A program made the position numbers and the translations under genes. Below the pieces are notes generated by a model. It searched no databases and was not told the DNA's origin. It worked only from the letters and a program-made list of their open reading frames with translations. Of a DNA stretch of 16,300 nt, positions 1-5,855 are shown one piece after another. Within the stretch, counting starts at the first letter, position 1. Each line of letters begins with the position of its first letter. Source of the stretch: a bacterium (GTDB lineage: Bacteria > Bacteroidota > Bacteroidia > Bacteroidales > Muribaculaceae); the NCBI GenBank assembly GCA_004559845.1, contig SFWW01000020.1, positions 1 through 16,300 on the forward strand, written 5' to 3'.

Positions 1-54
1 CAAACTTGTTAATAACTTTAGCCGGGAAAATCGCAAAGAAAGCCATTTATTTTT

Positions 55-62
55 TAACTTTG
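55..62 (+). promoter_or_regulatory. -7 promoter element of tdk
   Basis: TAACTTTG matches the Bacteroidota -7 consensus TAnnTTTG. Transcription would start near position 69, about 15 nt before the chosen tdk ATG. No clear TTTG -33 box lies 19-21 bp upstream. The element sits inside the longer open frame that begins at position 6, which argues against that upstream start. Confidence 0.55.
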
Positions 63-83
63 TGGCAACAATTTTTCATCGCT

Positions 84-722
84 ATGAACGGACAAGGAAA
101 ACTCTATTTTCGCTACGGCACAATGGGCTCGGCAAAAACAGCCCTGCTCCTTACACAAGCCTACAATTTCGAGGAACGAAAGATGCAATATTTGTGCATG
201 AAACCCATCATCGACAATCGGGAAAATGCCAATGTGATTCGCTCACGCATCGGAATTGAGCGTGCATGCTCGTGGATTTATCCGGAAATGGACCTCTACG
301 AATTTCTCAAAAGCGAATTCGAGCGCACCCTTGAAGTGAAGGCGTGGGTGCTTGTAGACGAAGCACAATTCCTCACCAAGGAGCAAGTGGACCAATTGGC
401 ACGAGTGGTGGACGACTACGGCGTGAATGTGGTGTGCTACGGACTGAGAACCGACTTCCAATCCCACGTGTTTGAAGGCTCGCTTCGCCTGTTTGAACTT
501 GCCGACACCATCGATGAAATAAAATCCACCTGCTCATGCGGCAGAAAAACCATCATCAACGCACGCATCGACAGCAATGGCGACGTGGTGAGCGATGGCA
601 ACCAAGTGGAAATCGGAGGCGATGACAAATATGTGGCGCTCTGCCGACGCTGCTGGCGTGCCCGACGCATTGAAAGCGCTGAACGCAATGCCTTACAATT
701 TCATGACTCACATTCGGAATAA
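84..722 (+). CDS. tdk: thymidine kinase (type II, Tdk)
   Basis: This cytosolic enzyme phosphorylates thymidine to dTMP with ATP in the pyrimidine salvage pathway. The 212-residue product has an N-terminal P-loop read as GTMGSAKT (about residues 12-19), a Walker B stretch VLVDEAQF, the YGLRTDF lasso/substrate segment, and a zinc-binding pair CSC ... CRRC near the C-terminus, all in the order expected for the family. The length is typical. The start at 84 (MNGQGKLYF) was chosen because a -7 promoter element lies at 55-62 and the extra N-terminal residues of the longer frame are unlike the family. The P-loop has Ala where many homologues have Gly (GSAKT rather than GSGKS/T). This is a known kind of variation, so I do not read it as inactivating. 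The gene is monocistronic and converges with the PBP gene downstream. Confidence 0.93.
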   Translation: MNGQGKLYFRYGTMGSAKTALLLTQAYNFEERKMQYLCMKPIIDNRENANVIRSRIGIERACSWIYPEMDLYEFLKSEFERTLEVKAWVLVDEAQFLTKEQVDQLARVVDDYGVNVVCYGLRTDFQSHVFEGSLRLFELADTIDEIKSTCSCGRKTIINARIDSNGDVVSDGNQVEIGGDDKYVALCRRCWRARRIESAERNALQFHDSHSE

Positions 723-856
723 CCACCAAACATCCGGAAATTCAGTCGCTCATGCCTCTTTTTTGGGTTAACTGTAGCTCAGTAGAAAAAGAGTGGGGAC
801 GGATGCGTAAACTTAGCCGAACGGAAGCTCGCTTGGTTAGGAGTTTCTATTTGTGG

Positions 857-928
857 CGGAACACTTGAAACACCTGAAACACGCGGAACACCTGAAACAC
901 CTGAAACACGCGGAACACCTGAAACACT
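857..928. repeat. 9-bp tandem array with 27-bp higher-order period
   Basis: Eight consecutive 9-bp units alternate between CGGAACACY and TGAAACACN in the order A-B-B-A-B-B-A-B, giving a 27-bp higher-order repeat. The array is 72 bp with no indels. Because the period is a multiple of three it stays open in several frames, for example as VFQVFRVFQ on the minus strand. That explains the spurious minus-strand ORF across it; I do not regard it as coding. Confidence 0.9.
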
Positions 929-1112
929 GTGGGCGCACGATTTGTTGATGGCGGAGATATTTTTTGAGAGCCCGGGTATTTTATTGTGTCAATATGTAAA
1001 GGAACTCGCCGGCAAAGATAATGTGTCGGGTGGCGAGAGGCAAGACCAAAAGGGAATGTTCCGGTTTTGGATACATAGATTTCACGGATTTCGGTCATTG
1101 TCAAGAATTATG

Positions 1113-1241
1113 CTAATTTTTTGGGATTGCCACGACCGACCCTCCGAGGCTCTTTTTCTCGGCTTACGCTGTCTCCAAGCTGCGCTTCAGCTGCGGCTTC
1201 GCTTGCTTGGAGTTGTCCACAATATGCCGTCTCCGACGGCG
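1113..1241. repeat. structured intergenic repeat module, copy 1
   Basis: About 129 bp, imperfectly repeated in direct orientation at 1403-1524. It contains three successive inverted repeats: CCGAG/CTCGG (1144-1148 with 1158-1162), CTCCAAGC/GCTTGGAG (1173-1180 with 1205-1212), and GCCGTC/GACGGC around a TCC loop (1226-1231 with 1235-1240). There is no ORF of its own and no transposase nearby. It is probably a dispersed non-autonomous intergenic element; the function is unknown. Confidence 0.75.
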
Positions 1242-1249
1242 GGTTTGGT

Positions 1250-1278
1250 GATTGCAAAAGAACCGTCCCTTTGCAATC
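1250..1278. repeat. 29-bp REP-like hairpin, copy 1
   Basis: GATTGCAAA and TTTGCAATC form perfect 9-bp inverted arms around the 11-nt loop AGAACCGTCCC. An identical copy, loop included, lies at 1373-1401. Size and palindromic form resemble REP elements mobilised by IS200-like (RAYT) transposases, but no such gene is in this window, so that link is inference. Confidence 0.8.
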
Positions 1279-1372
1279 AAATCACGCATAAGCCATTCAT
1301 TTCCAAAATTTTAATACGATTTTCCGCAACCAAAAATTTCGAAGAAAAAACCTTCCCAAATCACCCGTCATT

Positions 1373-1401
1373 GATTGCAAAAGAACCGTCCCTTTGCAAT
1401 C
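1373..1401. repeat. 29-bp REP-like hairpin, copy 2
   Basis: Sequence-identical to the copy at 1250-1278, with the same 9-bp arms and loop. It abuts the second structured module at 1403, whereas copy 1 lies 8 bp downstream of the first module. The hairpin and the module therefore seem to be separate elements that tend to neighbour each other. Confidence 0.8.
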
Positions 1402-1402
1402 A

Positions 1403-1524
1403 CTAATTTTTTGGAATTGCCACAACCGACCGAGGCTCTTTTTCTCGGCTTACGCGGGCTCCAAGCTGCGCTTCGGCTGCGCCTTCGCTTGCATGGAGAC
1501 CACAATACGCCATCTCCGATGGCG
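1403..1524. repeat. structured intergenic repeat module, copy 2
   Basis: Direct, imperfect copy of 1113-1241, about 7 bp shorter through small indels. It keeps all three inverted repeats: CCGAG/CTCGG (1430-1434 with 1444-1448), CTCCAAGC/GCATGGAG (1459-1466 with 1491-1498, one mismatch), and GCCATC/GATGGC (1509-1514 with 1518-1523). In the last stem a G-C pair of copy 1 is A-T here, so both arms changed together and the structure is kept. Confidence 0.75.
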
Positions 1525-1599
1525 ATTTGGGGGCGGCAGCGACAGCGACAGCGGAGGCGGGGGCGGGGGAGAGTGGCGGGGGATGGCGATGGGAGGCTG

Positions 1600-4119
1600 T
1601 TATTCTGTGCCGGGCTCTATTGGGGTTGTGGTTGGTGCTTCGTCGGGAGTGAGGGTGGGTTCGTCGTCGGGATTGATTATGGCTTCATCCATTTCTTCGT
1701 CCACAATGGTAGAATCGGGTTCTTCCGGTTCGTCGTTCACCACTTGTTCGCAATCGAGTGTGCTGCTTGCCACTTGCAATCCCACATATTTGGCGGTGAC
1801 CAACGGACGCAAACGCGGGTCGCCCCACACCTTTTCGAAGAATTTGCCACAAATGGGCAATGCCGTGCGGCTACCTTGCCCTTGGGAGCCCGAGGTAAAG
1901 TGAATGCTTCGATACTCGCCACCAACCCATACGCCAGCCACCAAGTTGGGCGAAGTGCCCACAAACCATGCATCGCTGTAATTATTGCTCGTACCGGTTT
2001 TGCCGCCAAAATCGGTGGTAGAGGTGTAGGGATCCACGTAGTCGGTGAGCGATTGCGAAGTGCCACCGGCATCGGTCAAGCCCGCTCCAAGCAATTTTTG
2101 CATAAAGAAAGCGGCTCGAGCCGAGATGGCTTTATTGGCGTTCACCTCCTCCATATAGTCGTAAATCACTTCTTCTTCTCCGTGAGGGTTGGTTTTCACA
2201 ATGCGTGTAACGAGCACGGGGTCGATGTGCTTGCCATAATTAGCCACGGTGCAATATCCATTCACCATTTCCAGCAAATTCACATCCATCGAGCCCAAGC
2301 ACATGGCGGGCTTATCTTCGTTGGCATTATCGGGGCGCAGGGGCGATTTGATGCCCATTGTTTCGGCAGTGGCTCTCACATTGCTGAATCCCACACGCTT
2401 GCCCACACGCACCGCCACAATGTTGATGCTTCGTGCAAATGCTTCTCGGAAACTCATTTGATTGCCGGTGCAATTGCCATTGGCATTATGGGGCGAATAG
2501 TCTTCCATCACGCCTTTGTCTTCGTTGTAGACATTCCAGTGAAACACCTCATCCAATTCCGTGTCGCATGGGGTGAGTCCTTGTTCCATAGCAGCGGCAT
2601 AGACAAAGAGTTTGAAAGTAGAGCCCGATTGCCGCATTGACGTCACCTTATCGTATTGCCAAGTTTTGTAGTCGATATCACCCACCCACGCCTTCACAAA
2701 CCCGGTGCGCGGGTCCATCGCTACCAGTCCGGCGTGCATAAAGTGGAGCATATACGCCACGGAATCCATAGGGCTAATGTTCATGATTTGCGAACTTGCC
2801 ACCACTTTACCATCGCGTTTTTCGTATTTAAACATACGCATTTCGCGCTTTTGATTCATGTAGTAGGTCACAGAATCGGGATGGTTGGGATAGCGCGAAG
2901 CCAGCACATTATAATATGGTGTTTTTTTCGCCACGCTTTCCACAAAACCGGGCACCACATTCCCCTGCTCATCTACCCAGCACGGGTCGTCGCCCCATCG
3001 CTGATTGAAACGCTGCTGAATTTCGTACATTTTTTCGAGCACGGCATCTTCAGCGTGCTGCTGCATGCGCGAATCGAGAGTGGTGTAGATTTTCAATCCA
3101 TCGGTATAGAAATTCACATTATGCTCTTCTCGCCACTGCTTCAGCTGTTCATCTCCATCAATGGCGTTGCGGAAATATTGTGCGCGTCCGGTGGTAGCAT
3201 TTTCCACGGTGAAATGCAAAGCAGTGGGTTCGTTTTTCAGTCGCTGAAAAGTGGCGTTGTCGAGGTCGCCATGAAGCACCATATTATGGAGCACCACATT
3301 GCGACGCTTCATACTACGCTGAGGATTGCGCTTAGGGTTGTAGTTTGAGGTAGCTTTCAGCAAGCCCACCAATGTGGCGCTTTGGTCCACCGTAAGGCTG
3401 TCGGGCGAGGTATTGTAGTAGGTGCGAGCGGCAGTTTTGATGCCGTAAGCGCCATTGCCAAAATCCACCGTGTTGGCATACATGGTGATAATTTCTTCTT
3501 TCGAAAAACGGGCTTCAATGGCAAATGCGAGCAAAATTTCCTTCGTTTTCATAATCACGATGCTCAAGCCCGGAATCTTTCCCAACAAACCCGTGGAATA
3601 TTCGGTGCGCACCTTAAACATATTTTTCACCAGCTGCTGCGTGATGGTGGATGCTCCACGGGCACGGCGATGCACCACGAGGTCTTTAGCTGCACCCACC
3701 ATACCGGTAAAGTCGACCCCGCTATGGTCATAGAAGCGCTCGTCTTCCGTGTCGATTAAGGCTTTAAAAAACAGAGGCGACACCTCTTCATATTTGACCG
3801 GGGAGCGGTTTTCGTCAAAAAATTTGCAGAGCAACTGCCCGTCGGCGCTATACACATAGGAGGCGTTGCTCGTTTTGGGATTCATGATGCTGCTAATTGA
3901 CGGCGATTTTCCGAAGAGCCAAAACACATTGAAAAACACCATCACCGAGTACACCAAGAGAAATACCACCAGCGAAGCAAACGCCGAGAAAGCCTTCACA
4001 TACCACGGACGGCCCACATAAATGCTTTTATACCAGCGCCAAAAAGCACGCATACCGCGGCACATAGCGCCAACCACATTGATGATTCTTCCCAAAAAAC
4101 TAACTTTTTTATCAGCCAT
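1600..4119 (-). CDS. class A penicillin-binding protein (PBP1A-like; transglycosylase + transpeptidase)
   Basis: This bifunctional, inner-membrane-anchored enzyme polymerises lipid II into glycan strands and crosslinks the peptides in the periplasm. The 839-residue protein has a membrane segment at about residues 40-70. A GT51 glycosyltransferase domain follows, with catalytic Glu125 in TEDERFYDHSG and the RGASTITQQLVKN motif. The transpeptidase domain has the active-site SxxK (S500-TF-K503), SxN (S564-I-N566) and KTG (K707-T-G709). The C-terminal ~45 residues are acidic, Pro/Thr-rich and probably disordered. The start at 4119 (MADKKVSFLG) was preferred over an in-frame ATG at 4188 because a -7 element on this strand lies between them (4146-4153). 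All catalytic motifs are present and nothing suggests decay. Orthology to one particular PBP1 paralogue is not established. Confidence 0.95.
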   Translation of the reverse strand: MADKKVSFLGRIINVVGAMCRGMRAFWRWYKSIYVGRPWYVKAFSAFASLVVFLLVYSVMVFFNVFWLFGKSPSISSIMNPKTSNASYVYSADGQLLCKFFDENRSPVKYEEVSPLFFKALIDTEDERFYDHSGVDFTGMVGAAKDLVVHRRARGASTITQQLVKNMFKVRTEYSTGLLGKIPGLSIVIMKTKEILLAFAIEARFSKEEIITMYANTVDFGNGAYGIKTAARTYYNTSPDSLTVDQSATLVGLLKATSNYNPKRNPQRSMKRRNVVLHNMVLHGDLDNATFQRLKNEPTALHFTVENATTGRAQYFRNAIDGDEQLKQWREEHNVNFYTDGLKIYTTLDSRMQQHAEDAVLEKMYEIQQRFNQRWGDDPCWVDEQGNVVPGFVESVAKKTPYYNVLASRYPNHPDSVTYYMNQKREMRMFKYEKRDGKVVASSQIMNISPMDSVAYMLHFMHAGLVAMDPRTGFVKAWVGDIDYKTWQYDKVTSMRQSGSTFKLFVYAAAMEQGLTPCDTELDEVFHWNVYNEDKGVMEDYSPHNANGNCTGNQMSFREAFARSINIVAVRVGKRVGFSNVRATAETMGIKSPLRPDNANEDKPAMCLGSMDVNLLEMVNGYCTVANYGKHIDPVLVTRIVKTNPHGEEEVIYDYMEEVNANKAISARAAFFMQKLLGAGLTDAGGTSQSLTDYVDPYTSTTDFGGKTGTSNNYSDAWFVGTSPNLVAGVWVGGEYRSIHFTSGSQGQGSRTALPICGKFFEKVWGDPRLRPLVTAKYVGLQVASSTLDCEQVVNDEPEEPDSTIVDEEMDEAIINPDDEPTLTPDEAPTTTPIEPGTE

Positions 4120-4145
4120 TGCTGTGCAAAATTTTAAAAACTGTG

Positions 4146-4153
4146 CAAATGTA
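4146..4153 (-). promoter_or_regulatory. -7 promoter element of the PBP gene
   Basis: Read on the minus strand this is TACATTTG, a match to TAnnTTTG. It predicts transcription starting near 4139 and a leader of about 20 nt before the ATG at 4119. Because the upstream in-frame ATG at 4188 lies before this promoter, it decides the start choice. Confidence 0.55.
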
Positions 4154-4288
4154 GTAAAATACTCGATAGGAGAAACACGATTTTGCACTAAATTGCGTTA
4201 AACGACCCTCAAAAGGTTGATTTTTTTAATCACACACAGCGAAAATTTGGGCTGGGGGCGCATCGCGGTCGGTGAGGGTTTCGGGTTT

Positions 4289-4333
4289 TGTAGGGAATTT
4301 AACGAATGATTTGGGTGGGGGCGCGCCCCTACA
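4289..4333. repeat. inverted repeat with GC-rich palindrome
   Basis: TGTAGGG (4289-4295) is the reverse complement of CCCTACA (4327-4333). Overlapping the right arm is the perfect 12-bp palindrome GGGGCGCGCCCC (4318-4329). It sits between the ferredoxin terminator and the PBP promoter. There is no coding potential. It is probably a small dispersed intergenic element; a regulatory role is not shown. Confidence 0.5.
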
Positions 4334-4342
4334 GTGGGATGG

Positions 4343-4381
4343 TAAAAAAAAGTCGCGTTTTCGGTGAGGAAAACACGACTT
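4343..4381 (-). terminator. intrinsic terminator of the ferredoxin gene
   Basis: On the minus strand, arms AAGTCG-TGTTTTC and GAAAAC-GCGACTT form a stem of 6 + 6 bp with one internal mismatch around a 6-nt loop, followed directly by a run of eight T. It starts 23 nt after the ferredoxin stop codon and separates that gene from the PBP gene. Confidence 0.85.
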
Positions 4382-4404
4382 GTGCCTAAAAAAGTGTAGG
4401 TTGA

Positions 4405-4572
4405 TTAGCCTTCTTGGATAGAACCATTGGGGCAAGCATCTGCGCAAGAACCGCAGCTAATGCAAGTGTCGGGATCGATTTCGTATTTGTCGCCTTCACT
4501 GATTGCGCCGGTAGGGCAAACAGATGCGCAAGTTCCACAAGCTACACAAGTGTCATCAATTACGTATGCCAT
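4405..4572 (-). CDS. 2[4Fe-4S] ferredoxin
   Basis: This small cytosolic electron carrier holds two 4Fe-4S clusters; its partner enzyme cannot be deduced from context. The translated minus-strand frame gives 55 residues, starting MAYVIDDTCVACGTCASVCP and ending ADACPNGSIQEG. It has two tandem CxxCxxCxxxCP motifs: Cys 9, 12, 15, 19 and Cys 37, 40, 43, 47. This is the classic clostridial-type arrangement, at the usual length. It is a complete short gene of a size that length cut-offs often drop. A -7 promoter element is at 4623-4630 and a strong terminator at 4343-4381, so it is transcribed alone. It is divergent from the META lipoprotein gene. Confidence 0.95.
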   Translation of the reverse strand: MAYVIDDTCVACGTCASVCPTGAISEGDKYEIDPDTCISCGSCADACPNGSIQEG

Positions 4573-4622
4573 TGTTATGAAAATTTATTTGTGAATAATT
4601 AGAATTAATATTTAATCTTCGG

Positions 4623-4630
4623 CAAAAGTA
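4623..4630 (-). promoter_or_regulatory. -7 promoter element of the ferredoxin gene
   Basis: On the minus strand this reads TACTTTTG (TAnnTTTG), predicting a leader of about 45 nt. A short inverted repeat, ACCC (4649-4652) with GGGT (4661-4664), covers the expected -33 region. It could be chance or an operator. Confidence 0.5.
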
Positions 4631-4809
4631 ATGCTTTATTTTGAATTAACCCTATAAAAAGGGTATAAAAATTGTTTCTTTTTTAAAGATTGGGTGTTTT
4701 TTCTCCTATTTTTAGGGTATTCCTGTGGTTTGTGATTAAACTATTGGCGAGGTTTTAAGTCAGTGATAAAAACATGTATTATTCATTTCAAAAAAATTTA
4801 ATCTATTTT

Positions 4810-5223
4810 ATGATGAAAAAAGTATTATTCCTTGTAGCCTTAGTGGCATGCTTGATGATGAATTCGTGCAAATCCGGCTCGGTACTAACCAACAAATCGT
4901 ATGCCTTGACCGAACTCAACGGCTTTGAGCTGAAACAAGTGGAATCGCATAGAGCCCCCAAAATTTCGTTCACCGATAGCCTGATGAGTGCCACTGTGGG
5001 GTGCAACTTGATTAATGCATCGTACACCGTGAAGCCCGACGGCACGATTACCTTTGGTATGGGAGCTATGACGAAGATGTATTGCCCCGACGCATTACGA
5101 GAAGACGAATTCGTGGCAGCTATTGATAAGGTGGTGCGCTATCAAGCCTCGGCAGACGGAAAATATGTAAACTTTTTGGATCGCGATGGAAAAATTCTTT
5201 TCCGCGGCAAAATGGCTGAATAA
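4810..5223 (+). CDS. META-domain (HslJ-like, DUF306) lipoprotein
   Basis: Probable membrane-anchored lipoprotein of 137 residues. The N-terminus MMKKVLFLVALVACLMMNSC is a type II signal peptide with the lipid-bearing Cys at residue 20. The rest is a single META domain, recognised by the opening YALTELNG, the VGCNLINASY core (equivalent to the family's GCN motif), and the segment MTKMYCPD...EDEF. E. coli HslJ, of the same family, is linked to heat induction and novobiocin resistance; the molecular activity is unknown and I do not extend a function to this protein. The start at 4810 (or the next ATG, 4813) is preferred over 4774 because it places the basic residues just before the hydrophobic stretch. 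A terminator follows the gene, so it is probably monocistronic. Confidence 0.82.
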   Translation: MMKKVLFLVALVACLMMNSCKSGSVLTNKSYALTELNGFELKQVESHRAPKISFTDSLMSATVGCNLINASYTVKPDGTITFGMGAMTKMYCPDALREDEFVAAIDKVVRYQASADGKYVNFLDRDGKILFRGKMAE

Positions 5224-5255
5224 GCGACATTTGACATAGAACAAGACATCAACTC

Positions 5256-5295
5256 AATTAGCTGTGGGTGCGAGCCTATAGCTAATTTTTTTTAT
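5256..5295 (+). terminator. intrinsic terminator of the META lipoprotein gene
   Basis: AATTAGCT (5256-5263) and AGCTAATT (5280-5287) are perfect 8-bp inverted arms with a 16-nt loop, followed by a T run (TTTTTTTT counting the last arm bases onward). It lies about 30 nt after the stop codon. Confidence 0.75.
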
Positions 5296-5320
5296 TCATG
5301 TGGGCACATTTTATAAAAGA

Positions 5321-5352
5321 TTTGTGAATTTGGCATGAAAATTGTATTTTTG
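5321..5352 (+). promoter_or_regulatory. promoter of the SUI1-like gene (-33 and -7)
   Basis: TTTG at 5321-5324 and TATTTTTG at 5345-5352 are separated by 20 bp. This matches both boxes and the spacing of the Bacteroidota primary-sigma promoter, and it is the best full promoter match in the window. Transcription would start near 5359, about 28 nt before the ATG at 5387. Confidence 0.75.
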
Positions 5353-5386
5353 TAGAGAATGTAACTACCCCAATATATTTTTTGAT

Positions 5387-5743
5387 ATGCAAGATTGGAA
5401 AGAATTGCTTGGCGCCACCTTTCATGTGGAGGTGCCCACCGAAGAAGAGTTGAACCAAAAGAAAGAAGCGGAACAAGCTCCCAAGGGCGATGCCCTTGCT
5501 CAGCAGGGGAAGCAGCAGGTGAATGTGCTGCTCGATAAGAAAGGGCGCAATGGCAAAAAGGTGACCCTCATCACCGACCTTTTGTGCTCCGATGAAGCGC
5601 TGAAAGAACTTGCCGCCGAGCTAAAGCGACACTGCGGTGTGGGCGGTTCGGCTCGTGGCGGAGAGATACTTTTACAAGGCGATTTTCGAGAAAAAGCGCT
5701 CCAATTTTTAAAAGCCAAGGGGTTTAAAGCAAGAATTATTTAA
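5387..5743 (+). CDS. eIF1/SUI1-family translation factor (YciH-like)
   Basis: Product of 118 residues. The C-terminal ~75 residues form a SUI1 fold, with the characteristic KKGRNGKKVTLI strand, the helix DEALKELAAELKRHCGVGG, and the terminal GEILLQGDFREKALQFLKAKGFKAR. The first ~45 residues are acidic, Gln/Glu/Lys-rich and probably flexible. Eukaryotic eIF1 controls start-codon selection; the bacterial YciH group is thought to act on initiation, but its role is poorly defined. The start at 5387 (MQDWKELLG) was chosen because the promoter at 5321-5352 overlaps the longer in-frame reading from 5342. It lies 112 bp before the helicase-nuclease gene with no clear terminator between, so co-transcription is possible. 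Confidence 0.88.
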   Translation: MQDWKELLGATFHVEVPTEEELNQKKEAEQAPKGDALAQQGKQQVNVLLDKKGRNGKKVTLITDLLCSDEALKELAAELKRHCGVGGSARGGEILLQGDFREKALQFLKAKGFKARII

Positions 5744-5855
5744 TGCCCCTTTCGCCAGAGAATAATTGCGCGGTGATTTCAAGCGTGAAAACCGAATATT
5801 ATCTTTCAAAACCAACATATTTAATAATTAATCCTATTTCGAAAAACAAAACGAT

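Larger units (their letters stand above)
723..1599. other. repeat-rich convergent intergenic region
   Basis: These 877 bp separate two convergent genes, so they hold only 3' ends and no expected promoter. The open frames here have no recognisable protein features and consist largely of translated repeats. The contents are a tandem array (857-928), two copies of a structured module (1113-1241, 1403-1524), two short hairpin repeats (1250-1278, 1373-1401) and a G-rich run (1559-1593). I saw nothing recognisable in 723-856, 930-1112 or 1279-1372. The stretch near 776-787 resembles a tRNA D-arm but no tRNA is present. Confidence 0.7.

Noticed and set aside
770..845. Possible tRNA, because of TAGCTCAGT resembling a D-arm
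   Set aside because: No acceptor stem pairing and no T-arm GTTCGA follow at the right distance.
847..1104. Minus-strand ORF of 85 codons ending in VFQVFRVFQ repeats
   Set aside because: The repetitive protein is a by-product of the 9-bp array, whose period is a multiple of three. There is no promoter or homology.
942..1406. Plus-strand ORF of 154 codons in the convergent gap
   Set aside because: It runs through the structured module and the REP-like hairpin, has no recognisable domain, and its second half is entirely repeat sequence.
1375..2640. Plus-strand ORF of 421 codons
   Set aside because: It is antisense to the PBP gene, which has full catalytic motifs in the opposite strand, and its first part is translated repeat. 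Its His/Ile/Val-rich composition is typical of an antisense shadow.
5734..5767. Terminator after the SUI1-like gene (AATTATT/AATAATT)
   Set aside because: The arms are AT-only, the loop is 20 nt and there is no T run, so termination is not supported.
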